DNA of 64,000 nt, from contig NZ_JBHSRF010000005.1 of the NCBI RefSeq assembly GCF_042658925.1, forward strand, positions 1-64,000, read 5' to 3'. The notes under the pieces were generated by a model, which did not search any database, was not told the DNA's origin, and saw only the letters and a list, made by a program, of their open reading frames with translations. A program made the position numbers and the translations under genes. Each line of letters begins with the position of its first letter. Position 1 is the stretch's first letter. Below are positions 16,813-24,989 of this stretch, piece after piece. Origin of the DNA: Sphaerisporangium aureirubrum. Its GTDB lineage: Bacteria > Actinomycetota > Actinomycetes > Streptosporangiales > Streptosporangiaceae.

Positions 16813-17526
16813 ATGGCACACAAGAGACCGACGATCGTGCTCGTGCACGGAGCCTTCGCGGACAGCAGCGGCTTCACCGGCATCGTCAAGCGGCTCGTCG
16901 CCGACGGCTATCCAGTCGTCGCCGCGCCGAATCCGCTTCGGGGGCTCTCCTCCGACGCGGAGCAGGTCAAGGCGCTGCTGGACAGCATCGAGGGACCGAT
17001 CGTGCTGGTCGGACACTCATACGGCGGCGCCGTCATCTCCTCCGCCGCCACCGGGAACCCCGAGGTGAAGGCGCTGGTCTACCTGGCGGCGTTCGTGCCG
17101 GAGACGGGCGAGAGCGTCCAGCAGCTGGTCGAGAAGTTCCCGGGCAGCACCGTGGGCGAGTCCCTCAAACCCGTGCCGCTGCCGGGCGGGCAGGTCGACC
17201 TCTACATCGACCCGCGGGTGTTCCAGCCCAATTTCGCGGGGGACGTGCCCGCCGAGGAAGCCGCGCTCTTCGCGATCACGCAACGCCCGGCCACCGGCGC
17301 CGCCCTCGGCGAGCCCGCCGCCGGCCCGCAGGCCTGGCACACGATCCCGAACTACAACCTGATCAGCGGCGCCGACCGGATCATCCCCCCGGCGGCGCAG
17401 GAGTTCATGGCCCAGCGCTCCGGCGCGAAGTTCCAGGTGGTCGAGGGCGCCTCACACCTGGTGTTCGTCTCACGCCCGGGCCCGACCGTGGCACTCATCG
17501 AAAAGGCGGCGAACGAGAACGCGTAA
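16813..17526 (+). CDS. Alpha/beta-fold hydrolase
   Basis: A 237-residue serine hydrolase of the short esterase/salicylate-esterase-like group. HGAFAD (12-17) supplies the oxyanion hole, Ser69 is the nucleophile in GHSYGG, Asp188 lies in SGADRIIP and His215 in GASHLVF. There is no signal peptide, so it is cytoplasmic. AGAGGTGG precedes the ATG. It is divergent from the flavoprotein fusion across 165 bases, so the two could share regulation. Proteins of this type often act on small esters; a substrate cannot be given. Confidence 0.9.
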   Translation: MAHKRPTIVLVHGAFADSSGFTGIVKRLVADGYPVVAAPNPLRGLSSDAEQVKALLDSIEGPIVLVGHSYGGAVISSAATGNPEVKALVYLAAFVPETGESVQQLVEKFPGSTVGESLKPVPLPGGQVDLYIDPRVFQPNFAGDVPAEEAALFAITQRPATGAALGEPAAGPQAWHTIPNYNLISGADRIIPPAAQEFMAQRSGAKFQVVEGASHLVFVSRPGPTVALIEKAANENA

Positions 17527-17642
17527 AAGCGATCGCGCGATCTGCACACCAGCACGGATACAGCACCGGCCGCCTCAGGAGGTGAGCAGTCCACTCGGCG
17601 GCCGATGCCATGTCCGTCGCTTCAAAGCCACGAGGTGGGGAC

Positions 17643-18869
17643 TCAGTCGGCGCAGGCGGAGGAGTCGAGGGCCATTGTGGCGAGGGTGCGGGCGATGCCG
17701 TTGGTGTTGGTGTTCTCCACGTTGCTGAGGACGGCGACCTCGATGTCGTCGTCGGGGAGGTACATGTTGCTTGCCGCGTAGCCCTGGAGGAGGCCGGGGT
17801 GGTAGCGGAGGCGGTGGCCTTCCAGGCGGTCGACTATCCAGCCGAAGGCGTAGGAGGTGGACGGCAGGTTGAGGCAGCCGCTGGGGGGGCATTCCGCCTG
17901 GGGTGTGAATGCCTGCTTGACGGTGGGGCGGGGGGCGACCTTGTACGAGCCGAACGCCCGGTCCCAGCGGACGATGTCGTCGACGGTGGAGTAGATGCCG
18001 GTCGCGGAGAACGCCTGGGAGCCGCTGGTGGGCGGGGCCGGTGTGCCGAGCGCGAAGTAGCCCTTCGCGTAACCGGGGGGCGGGTTGCCCCTGCTGTAGC
18101 CGGTGTTCCGGAGCTGGAGCGGGCCGGTGATCAACTTGTGCAGGACGGTGCCGTACGGCTTGTGCGTCACGTCCTGGATGATCGCCCCGGCCAGGATGTA
18201 GCCGGAATTGCTGTACTTCCAGCAGGTGCCGGGCTTGAAGTCCAGCGGCTTGTGCACGAACCGCTGGATGAGCCTCCGGGTCGTGGTCGGTTGGGAGAGT
18301 TTTTCGAAGAAGTCGGGCTGTTCCTGGATGTCGGGGATGCCGGAGGTGTGAGTGATGATCTCGCGGATCGTGATGGGACGCCACGCCTTCGGGCACGCCT
18401 TGATGTACGAGGGGACGAGGTACGGGCAGATCGGGTCGTTCAGGCCGAGCAGCCCACGGTCGCGCAGCTTCAGCACGAGCATCGAGGTGAACTGCTTGGT
18501 GACCGAGGCGATCCGGTAGACGGTGTCCGGCGTGTTGGGGATGTGGTTCTCCTCGTCGGCCTCACCGGCGGCGAAACGCGCCAGCACCACGCCGCGTCGT
18601 ACCGCCAGCACCGAGCCGGTGAACTCTTTCTTCGCGGCCAGATCCCGCAGGTACTCCAGCATGGCCGCGGCGGTCTGATCATCCGACGCCGCTGGCGAGG
18701 TGATCGGCGGGCCCGATTTCTGGGCTGCCGCACCGCGATCGACACCGAGACCGGTCACGCCGGCGCCCCCGGCGGGTGCGGCGATGGCGGGAGTGGCCAA
18801 AGGTACGGCCCCGCCGGCCAATGCGGCGCTGATCGCTAGGAACGCGACAACATTAGGAAACTTGGGCAT
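17643..18869 (-). CDS. Secreted serine beta-lactamase / D-Ala carboxypeptidase-family hydrolase
   Basis: A 408-residue class C-like penicillin-binding fold protein. A signal peptide ends near residue 31 (PAIAA). Ser122-Val-Thr-Lys125 is the SxxK motif, Tyr219-Ser-Asn221 the YxN motif and YHPG near residue 350 stands at the third motif. Such proteins hydrolyse D-Ala peptides or other esters outside the cell rather than necessarily conferring beta-lactam resistance. The ATG at 18869 follows GGGGGAG. It contains several cysteines (CPYLVPSYIKAC, CPPSGC) that may form disulfides. Convergent with the alpha/beta hydrolase. Confidence 0.88.
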   Translation of the reverse strand: MPKFPNVVAFLAISAALAGGAVPLATPAIAAPAGGAGVTGLGVDRGAAAQKSGPPITSPAASDDQTAAAMLEYLRDLAAKKEFTGSVLAVRRGVVLARFAAGEADEENHIPNTPDTVYRIASVTKQFTSMLVLKLRDRGLLGLNDPICPYLVPSYIKACPKAWRPITIREIITHTSGIPDIQEQPDFFEKLSQPTTTRRLIQRFVHKPLDFKPGTCWKYSNSGYILAGAIIQDVTHKPYGTVLHKLITGPLQLRNTGYSRGNPPPGYAKGYFALGTPAPPTSGSQAFSATGIYSTVDDIVRWDRAFGSYKVAPRPTVKQAFTPQAECPPSGCLNLPSTSYAFGWIVDRLEGHRLRYHPGLLQGYAASNMYLPDDDIEVAVLSNVENTNTNGIARTLATMALDSSACAD

Positions 18870-19155
18870 TTCTCCCCCGTGAACGTCCCACTGCCCCGAA
18901 ATCCCGACATTTCTTCGAATCGGGCGAGTCCAATTCGAGAAAGCCCCGGCGCCTATTCTTATAGAGGCTTGCCTTCCGTCCCTCAGAGTCACAATCGGCG
19001 ATCGACGCCTTTTTTCCTCCGTATATCTCGTTGTTGACGCTGCTCGATGGTCGCCGGGCTGCCTCAGCCCGAAATGACAGCCTTTCCCGGATTCGGCCGC
19101 AGCCGCCCGGAATTGGATCTGGCTCTGGTGATCGAGCAGGAGGCAGGTAGGGCGG

Positions 19156-19764
19156 CTACGCCGCGCGAAGCCGTGCGGGCGGAGACGGCTGGGGGGAGGT
19201 GAAGCCCTTGGCGAAGAGCCAGATGGGGAGGACCAGGAGTTCGAACAGGCCGCCGGGGGCGAGAAGGATCATGCCGAGGCCCGCGTCCATGTTCAGGACG
19301 CCGAGGAGGTCCAGGGGCACTCCCAGCAGGAGGAGGGCGTAGCCGACGAGGCCGAGGACGGCGATGGGCCGGGGGACGATTCGTGAGACGAGGAGCAGGT
19401 AGGTGAACACGAGGCCGCCGATGGCGGTGGGTACGTATATCCACAGCATCGCGTCGGGGACGGGTTGCAGCTGGGACAGCAGGTAGAAGCCGCAGACGGC
19501 GGAGACCGCGAACTCGGCGATCCTCAATATGGGGTACCAGAGGGCCAGCTTCTTGTTGAAGTCCTTCAGGACCTGGTACATGAGGAGGCCGATTCCCACC
19601 ACGGCGAGGCCCGAGCACATCATGAGCGCGACGCCCGCCGTCAGCGCCGTCCTGTCGGGATCACCGTCGACGAACGCCTGGGTGAGTGTGGTGCCGATCA
19701 TGGCCGAGACCATCTGCACGATGAACAAGGCTCCGACCACAACAGCGATTCTTCGGGTGGTCAT
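19156..19764 (-). CDS. DUF4386 membrane protein
   Basis: A 202-residue integral membrane protein with about six helices. It matches the DUF4386 family (MTTRRIAVVVGALFIVQMV at the N-terminus, MLWIYVPTAIGGLVFTYLLL and the C-terminal GLFELLVLPIWLFAKGF). ATG 19764 is preferred, with AGGAC about 10 bases upstream. The function is unknown. A second DUF4386 gene lies 101 bases upstream on the same strand, so this is a tandem pair of related but diverged genes. Confidence 0.85.
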   Translation of the reverse strand: MTTRRIAVVVGALFIVQMVSAMIGTTLTQAFVDGDPDRTALTAGVALMMCSGLAVVGIGLLMYQVLKDFNKKLALWYPILRIAEFAVSAVCGFYLLSQLQPVPDAMLWIYVPTAIGGLVFTYLLLVSRIVPRPIAVLGLVGYALLLLGVPLDLLGVLNMDAGLGMILLAPGGLFELLVLPIWLFAKGFTSPQPSPPARLRAA

Positions 19765-19865
19765 AACCGAGCCGTCCTTTCTGGGTTCCGCCGCGAATGT
19801 GAACGGAGCGATGCCGGGTGAGCGGCATCGCGTCGTTCCCATCGGACGATCAGGTGGCAGGTCGC

Positions 19866-20603
19866 CTAACCGGCGGTGACCCCATCGGCTGCGATGGGGG
19901 AGGGTTTGAAGCCCTTGACGATCAACCAGACACCGAGCGACCCCTCCCAGAGGAAGATCGGGAAGCCCGCGATGGCGGAGGGCGCGGAGACCTGGGCGTA
20001 GAGGCCGAACAGCACGGCGGTCGTGGAGAACAGGAGCAGGGGGGCGCCGATGAGGCCCATCGCGGGGATGACGCGGGGTACGAGGCGGGATCGGTACAAC
20101 ACGTAGCCCAGCAACAGGGCGTTCAGGGCCGGGATGACGCCGGGGCCGAGGAGGAACGTCCAGTTGTGGAACGCGACGAGCGCGTTGCCCGTGGTGATGA
20201 GGGTGGCCGCGTCGGCCCCGGCGGCGCCGTTCTGCCGCAGGGTGACGACGGTGAAGAGGCTGATGACACCGGCGACGATGATGGCGGCCTCGAGCACGCG
20301 AGCGGTGACGAAGCCAAGGGCGGCGACCTCGTTCAGGCGTCTGAGCGTCGGGAACAGCACGACCGCGGTGCCTATGCAGGCGAGGAGGCAGATCATCTCC
20401 AGGATGCCGCCCCAGAGCACTCCGGTGTCGGGGCCGGGGCCGACGATGAAGTCCGGATCGTTCAGCACGGGGGCGTAGAGGAGGAGTGCCGGGATCGACG
20501 TCACGATGGTGATCAAGTAGAGGACTCCCGCGGCGAGCGCGTTTCGTCGCGTCGAGTCCATCGGGGCGCGTTTCGTTGTCCTGGGCTCGGCGGCGATCGC
20601 CAT
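19866..20603 (-). CDS. DUF4386 membrane protein
   Basis: A 245-residue integral membrane protein with about six helices and the family signature at its ends (STRRNALAAGVLYLITIVTS, then PIFLWEGSLGVWLIVKGF). It is longer than the downstream paralog, mainly in the loops after helices 1 and 4. ATG 20603 follows GAGAG; the open frame extends further upstream but without coding character. The pair is probably an old duplication. Function unknown. Confidence 0.85.
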   Translation of the reverse strand: MAIAAEPRTTKRAPMDSTRRNALAAGVLYLITIVTSIPALLLYAPVLNDPDFIVGPGPDTGVLWGGILEMICLLACIGTAVVLFPTLRRLNEVAALGFVTARVLEAAIIVAGVISLFTVVTLRQNGAAGADAATLITTGNALVAFHNWTFLLGPGVIPALNALLLGYVLYRSRLVPRVIPAMGLIGAPLLLFSTTAVLFGLYAQVSAPSAIAGFPIFLWEGSLGVWLIVKGFKPSPIAADGVTAG

Positions 20604-20983
20604 GTCGGTCTCTCTTTTAGTGCAGTCCGCCAGACCTGGCGGCCCACGCGGGATCGAGATGCTCATCGAGGTGGATCTCGGTGCCGTCCGGGACCGGCGA
20701 CGACGGCCGTTCTTCCGGATCGGTCCAAAACAGGGGGCCTGTCCGCTGCGGAAACCGCCGGCACCGGAGGATGAACGCATTCCCCCTGAATCAACACCCA
20801 TCCGTACGGGAGGGAAACGGGCGATCAGCAAACGGTTCATCAGTAAAACTGATTACCGGGGCGTGCCCGGTGGAAGTTCGCGAACAGCGTCGGCGAGGGC
20901 TCCCCGTTCAGGTGATCACTTCGGGCCTATCCCGCCATATGCTGGGACACGTCCGAACTTCTGCGTATACGTGGAGGGCGAGC
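20604..20983. other. Divergent intergenic region, no gene seen
   Basis: These 380 bases separate the DUF4386 gene from the HTH-kinase gene and must carry both promoters. The part near 20815-20860 is relatively AT-rich and could hold promoter elements. I see no strong inverted repeat, hairpin or conserved coding sequence. Confidence 0.4.
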
Positions 20984-22312
20984 ATGGATGAATCGTTCGC
21001 GGGTGGTTCCAGCCTGGACCTCGTCACCACCCGGGAACAGCTCGCCGCCTCCCTGCGCGAGGTGCACGCGCGCGCCGACCGCCCTTCTCTGCGGTCCCTG
21101 GAACGCTGGGCGCGGACGGCGGGCAGACCCGCTCTGTCGAGGTCGACGGTGGCCGGCATGCTGAGCGGCCGGCGCTTCGCGAACCTGACCGTGCTGGTGA
21201 CCTTCGTCGAGGCCTGCGGGGTGCCCGTGGATCAGATCACCCCCTGGCACCGTGCCTGGGAACGCGTCGCGGCCGGTGACCGTGCCGCGGCGGCCGAGGT
21301 GAACGGGCTGCGCCGGCGGGTGCTCGCCGACGCCGAAGCCCAGGCCGCCGCCATCGTGGCGCGGGCACGGGCCGAAGCCGACGAGATCGTCGCCAGGGCG
21401 AGGGAACACACACAGGCGGTACGTGAGCCGTTCGGCGCCGGCAGGGCTCCCATCATGGTGCTCAACGAGCGCTGGTACCTGTACGCCTCGCTCAACGCCG
21501 ACTCCAGCGGCATGGCCACGCTCTACCGGGCCTACGAGCGCGCCGACCCGGGCAGGACGGTCGTGGCCAAGGTCTTCCACCAGGCGCAGAACGATCCGCA
21601 GCGGTTCCGCACCTTCCTGCGGGAGGTACGCGGCATGCGGCTGAGCAACCCGCACATCGGGGAGATCATCGACTCGGGCCGGGACGAGAAGTCCAAGGCG
21701 GTCTATCTCATCTCACCGCTCTACCTGCCGGGCAGTCTCAACCTGCACGTGCAGGGCCAGCCAGGCGTCGGCGCGCCGCTGAGATGGAGTCTCTGGGTCG
21801 TCGACCAGGTCCTGGCCGGGCTGGAGGCCGCCGCCAGGAGCAACATGATCCATCTCGACATCAAGCCGCAGAACATCGTGCTGGACGGCCCGAGCAACAT
21901 CAGGATCATCGACTGGGGGATGTCGCAGCTGCACGAGGCGGGCAGGAGCGTGTCGACGGTCTTCCCCGGCGGCACCAAATGGTTCGCCAGCCCGGAGCAA
22001 CTCGGCTACACCTCCGCCGCGCCGAGCAGCCTTTCCGACCTGTACGGGGTGGGCGCCCTGGCCTACTGGCTGCTGACCGGCGCCGCGCCGCTCCGGCGCC
22101 AGGCCGGCACCGACGACGCCGGCCTGGTGGAGGTGCTGCACCTGATGCAGGCCGGGGTACGGCCCGAGCGGGCGGACCTCGCCGTCCCGGGCGTGCCCGC
22201 ACACGTGGGCAGGCTCATCGACAGGTGGCTGAGCTACGATCCCGTGGAGCGGGCTCCCGAAGGAATGGGGCCTTCCGCGGCGCTCGGCTGGGCGCGGCTG
22301 GAGCTGGGGTGA
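20984..22312 (+). CDS. HTH domain fused to Ser/Thr protein kinase
   Basis: A 442-residue fusion. The first 90 residues resemble the helix-turn-helix of actinobacterial regulators (SLRSLERWARTAGRPALSRS, TVAGMLSGRRFANLTVLVTF). An Ala/Arg/Glu-rich coiled-coil follows (about 105-145), then a Hanks-type kinase domain (about 160-435). Lys196 lies in VVAKVF, the catalytic loop is HLDIKPQN (290-297) in place of HRDxKxxN, and the metal motif is Asp310-Trp-Gly. A Gly-rich loop is not evident and APE is SPE. ATG 20984 follows GGAGGGCG. It probably phosphorylates a local regulator or itself. YihY/BrkB protein follows. Confidence 0.83.
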   Translation: MDESFAGGSSLDLVTTREQLAASLREVHARADRPSLRSLERWARTAGRPALSRSTVAGMLSGRRFANLTVLVTFVEACGVPVDQITPWHRAWERVAAGDRAAAAEVNGLRRRVLADAEAQAAAIVARARAEADEIVARAREHTQAVREPFGAGRAPIMVLNERWYLYASLNADSSGMATLYRAYERADPGRTVVAKVFHQAQNDPQRFRTFLREVRGMRLSNPHIGEIIDSGRDEKSKAVYLISPLYLPGSLNLHVQGQPGVGAPLRWSLWVVDQVLAGLEAAARSNMIHLDIKPQNIVLDGPSNIRIIDWGMSQLHEAGRSVSTVFPGGTKWFASPEQLGYTSAAPSSLSDLYGVGALAYWLLTGAAPLRRQAGTDDAGLVEVLHLMQAGVRPERADLAVPGVPAHVGRLIDRWLSYDPVERAPEGMGPSAALGWARLELG

Positions 22313-22428
22313 CCGCCGCACGCGGTACCGGTGCGAGGCGCCCCGAGAATCGAGAAGGTGGATGCCGTCCTCACCAGTGGTTGCCCGGCGCCACCCATGA
22401 CGCGTCCCGCGCGGGGTAGGGCCTCGGT

Positions 22429-23361
22429 ATGTCAGTCAGTGGGTTAGGCATAAGGCTCGCAGCGGGCTGGGCGGGCGCCCGTCGCCGTCACGGCTGGCTG
22501 GATCACCTGTGGCGCGCGGTGAAGCGCTACGACGAGGCCGACGGTGGACGGCTTTCCGCCGCGCTCACCTACTACGCCTTCTTCGCCACCTTCGCCTTGG
22601 CCCTGCTCGGGTTCGCCATCCTCGGGCTCGTCATGAACGACCCCGTGGTCCTGGCCGCCGTGCAGGACTACCTCACGGGAAACTTCCCTCGCCTCGACGT
22701 CCAGGCGCTGCGCGACGCCGGAGGCACGGCGGGCCTGCTCGCCTTGGTCGGGCTGGTCCTGACCGGCCTGTTCTGGATGGACACCATGCGTTCCGCGAGC
22801 AGGGCGATCTGGCGGTTGCCGGAGTATCCGGGCGGCTTCTGGCTTCGTCAGGTCATCGACCTCGGCGTGCTGGCCGGTCTCGGCCTCCTGCTCGCCGTCT
22901 CGCTCGCCATCGCCTTCGGCGCCCAGACGCTGCTGACCTGGCTGGCCGTCCACTCGGTCGGGGTCGAGGCCGTCCCCGCCCGGTGGCTTCTGGACGGCAC
23001 CGCCTTCGTACTCGGCGTCGGCGTGAACACCCTGCTGGCCGCCGCGCTGCTCAGTGCCCCGCCGCGGCTGCGGATACCGTTTCGCCGCATAGCCGGGCCG
23101 GCGGTGCTGGTCACCGTCGGGGTGGAGGTCATGAAGACTCTCGGCCAGTTCTTCCTCAATCTCACCGCGGCCAACCCCGCCTATCAGGTGGTCGCGGGCG
23201 CGGTCGGCATGCTGCTGTTCCTCAAGGTCGTCAACCAGCTCGTGCTGTTCGCCGCCGCGCTCGCCGCCACCAGCGCGTACGGCGACGTCACCGACCTGGC
23301 CGTCGTTGATCGCGAAGGGACGGATGCCGGCGTTCCGAGCGAGGCTCGTCGACCTGGCTGA
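22429..23361 (+). CDS. YihY/BrkB-family membrane protein
   Basis: A 310-residue integral membrane protein with about six helices, matching the YihY/virulence factor BrkB family (GGRLSAALTYYAFFATFALAL early, and NPAYQVVAGAVGMLLFLKVVNQLVLFAA late). The family was once annotated as ribonuclease BN, which is not supported; it may be a transporter or envelope protein. It lies 116 bases after the kinase gene in the same direction, and a hairpin follows it. Confidence 0.88.
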   Translation: MSVSGLGIRLAAGWAGARRRHGWLDHLWRAVKRYDEADGGRLSAALTYYAFFATFALALLGFAILGLVMNDPVVLAAVQDYLTGNFPRLDVQALRDAGGTAGLLALVGLVLTGLFWMDTMRSASRAIWRLPEYPGGFWLRQVIDLGVLAGLGLLLAVSLAIAFGAQTLLTWLAVHSVGVEAVPARWLLDGTAFVLGVGVNTLLAAALLSAPPRLRIPFRRIAGPAVLVTVGVEVMKTLGQFFLNLTAANPAYQVVAGAVGMLLFLKVVNQLVLFAAALAATSAYGDVTDLAVVDREGTDAGVPSEARRPG

Positions 23362-23377
23362 TCACGACGCGCACCGG

Positions 23378-23398
23378 GCGGGCCGTGTTCTGGCCCGC
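23378..23398 (+). terminator. Hairpin after the BrkB gene
   Basis: GCGGGCC (23378-23384) pairs perfectly with GGCCCGC (23392-23398) around a 7-base loop, starting 17 bases after the stop codon. It is a plausible factor-independent terminator for the kinase-BrkB unit, although no T-run follows. Confidence 0.6.
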
Positions 23399-23454
23399 TA
23401 TCACGGCTGGTGATAGAGCTTGCTGGGATTGGCCGTTTCCGTCGATGCGCCTGT

Positions 23455-23485
23455 CGCATTGACTGGTGAGTAACCAGTCGATGCG
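23455..23485. promoter_or_regulatory. Near-perfect 13-bp inverted repeat upstream of the zinc-finger gene
   Basis: CGCATTGACTGGT (23455-23467) and ACCAGTCGATGCG (23473-23485) match as inverted repeats at 12 of 13 positions with a 5-base loop. It ends 32 bases before the UBP zinc-finger start. A related GATGCG-CTG fragment is repeated just to the left (near 23444). It could be an operator for a dimeric repressor or an RNA hairpin in the leader; location suggests control of the zinc-finger/desaturase pair. Confidence 0.5.
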
Positions 23486-23517
23486 TCTGGCATCGCTGTC
23501 ATCGTTAGGGGGGCGGA

Positions 23518-23829
23518 ATGCCCCTGAACATAGAGAGCATGAACGCCGCCGTGGGCGTCAGGCTGAACGGCCAAGCCCCACGTTGCGACCACGCCGACGG
23601 GCTCCCGATCGTGGAGCTCGGACTGCCCGAATGTATGGAATGCCGGACCTTCGGCTGGACCTGGAAAAGATTGATGGCGTGCCTGACCTGCGGGTGGGTG
23701 GCCTGTTCCAACGATTCGCCGGGCAGACACGCCCGGGAGCACTACCAGGAAACCGACCACCCAGTGGCCGCCTCACTAGAACCGGGAGCGCCCTGGCGCT
23801 GGTGCTACGTGCACGGCCGGCCCGTATAA
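23518..23829 (+). CDS. UBP-type zinc-finger protein
   Basis: A 103-residue protein that is nearly all one UBP-type zinc finger. Potential ligands are Cys23, His25, Cys39, Cys42, Cys55, Cys58, Cys63, His71, His75 and His81. In eukaryotes this fold binds the free C-terminus of ubiquitin; in bacteria the ligand is unknown. GGGGGGCGGA precedes the ATG. It ends 17 bases before an acyl-CoA desaturase gene and should be co-transcribed with it, so the finger may assist that enzyme or its redox partner. Confidence 0.85.
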   Translation: MPLNIESMNAAVGVRLNGQAPRCDHADGLPIVELGLPECMECRTFGWTWKRLMACLTCGWVACSNDSPGRHAREHYQETDHPVAASLEPGAPWRWCYVHGRPV

Positions 23830-23846
23830 GCGACGAGAAGAGACCC

Positions 23847-24836
23847 ATGACCATTTCCGTACGGCCGGTGGAACACCGGCCTGATTACGACGGCGAATCG
23901 CCGTTTCCCGAAGCCGGTGAGCACACTCCGGTCGGCGGATCACAGGCCGGGCTGACCGCGGCGATCGTGGTGCTGCCGTTCGTCGCGCTCGGTGCCGCGA
24001 TCTTCCTGGCATGGGGACGGGGAATCACGCTCACCGACCTGATCATCGCGGCGGTCCTCTACATCGTGACCGGGCTGGGGGTCACGGTCGGGTTCCACCG
24101 GCTGCTCACCCACGGCTCCTTCACCACCCGCCCGTGGGTGCGCGTGGCCCTCGGGGTCGCCGGCTCGATGAGCTTTCAAGGCAATCTGATCGACTGGGTG
24201 GCGGTCCACCGCCGCCACCATGCCTTCACCGACCGGCCCGGCGATCCCCACTCGCCCTACCGGTACGGCACCAGCCTGCGTGGGCAGTTGCAGGGGCTTG
24301 CCCACTCCCACCTCGGCTGGCTGTTCATCAACGATCAGACCCCCGCCGAGCGCTACGCCCCCGACCTGCTCGCGGACCCGGCGATGGTCAGGGTGGGGCG
24401 CGCCTTTCCGCTGCTCTGCGCTCTCTCGCTGGCGTTGCCGTTCGGGCTCGGCTGGGCGATCAGCGGGACCCTGTACGGCGGTCTGACCGCCTTCCTGTGG
24501 GCCGGCCTGATCCGTATCGCGCTGCTTCAGCACGTCACCTGGAGCGTCAACTCCCTGTGCCACGTGGTCGGCAGCCGGCCGTACAGGACCCGCCGCCACG
24601 ACCGCTCGACCAACGTGTGGCCGCTGGCCCTGCTGTCCTTCGGCGAGAGCTGGCACAACGGTCACCACAGTGAGCCCACGTGCGCGCGGCACGGCGTGGA
24701 GCGCGGCCAGATCGACCCGTCGGCCGGACTGATCCGCCTGCTCGAACGGCTGGGCTGGGCCGCCGACGTGCGCTGGCCCGACCAGGCCCGCCTCCGTCAT
24801 CGCCGCGTCGATGTTCCGCCGCGGGCCGGAGACTAG
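23847..24836 (+). CDS. Acyl-CoA (stearoyl-CoA type) desaturase
   Basis: A 329-residue membrane di-iron desaturase. The histidine boxes are HRLLTH (84-89), HRRHH (121-125) and HNGHH (270-274); transmembrane helices lie around residues 36-56, 62-82 and 185-230. It should introduce a cis double bond, typically delta-9, into acyl chains using O2 and electrons from a separate ferredoxin or rubredoxin, which is not encoded beside it. The start at 23847 follows GAGAAGAGA. The UBP zinc-finger gene is directly upstream and a LysR gene downstream. Confidence 0.92.
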   Translation: MTISVRPVEHRPDYDGESPFPEAGEHTPVGGSQAGLTAAIVVLPFVALGAAIFLAWGRGITLTDLIIAAVLYIVTGLGVTVGFHRLLTHGSFTTRPWVRVALGVAGSMSFQGNLIDWVAVHRRHHAFTDRPGDPHSPYRYGTSLRGQLQGLAHSHLGWLFINDQTPAERYAPDLLADPAMVRVGRAFPLLCALSLALPFGLGWAISGTLYGGLTAFLWAGLIRIALLQHVTWSVNSLCHVVGSRPYRTRRHDRSTNVWPLALLSFGESWHNGHHSEPTCARHGVERGQIDPSAGLIRLLERLGWAADVRWPDQARLRHRRVDVPPRAGD

Positions 24837-24873
24837 ACCGATGTCGCCCGGTGCTCACCTGCGCCGGGACGAA

Positions 24874-24888
24874 TAGTAAGATCGACTA
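24874..24888. promoter_or_regulatory. Possible LysR-type binding site
   Basis: TAGT (24874-24877) and ACTA (24885-24888) form an interrupted palindrome about 100 bases upstream of the LysR start, the position where such regulators usually bind for autoregulation. The stretch 24870-24930 is less GC-rich than its flanks. Only four bases per arm match, so support is modest. Confidence 0.28.
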
Positions 24889-24989
24889 CTCCTGTCGTCG
24901 TTTGCGGTGTGGCTACAGGGCAGCATGACTATCTAGGCTGGAGTTGACGGTCCACGTTTGCGCCGCCCGGGCGGAAAGGGGTGGCGTTC

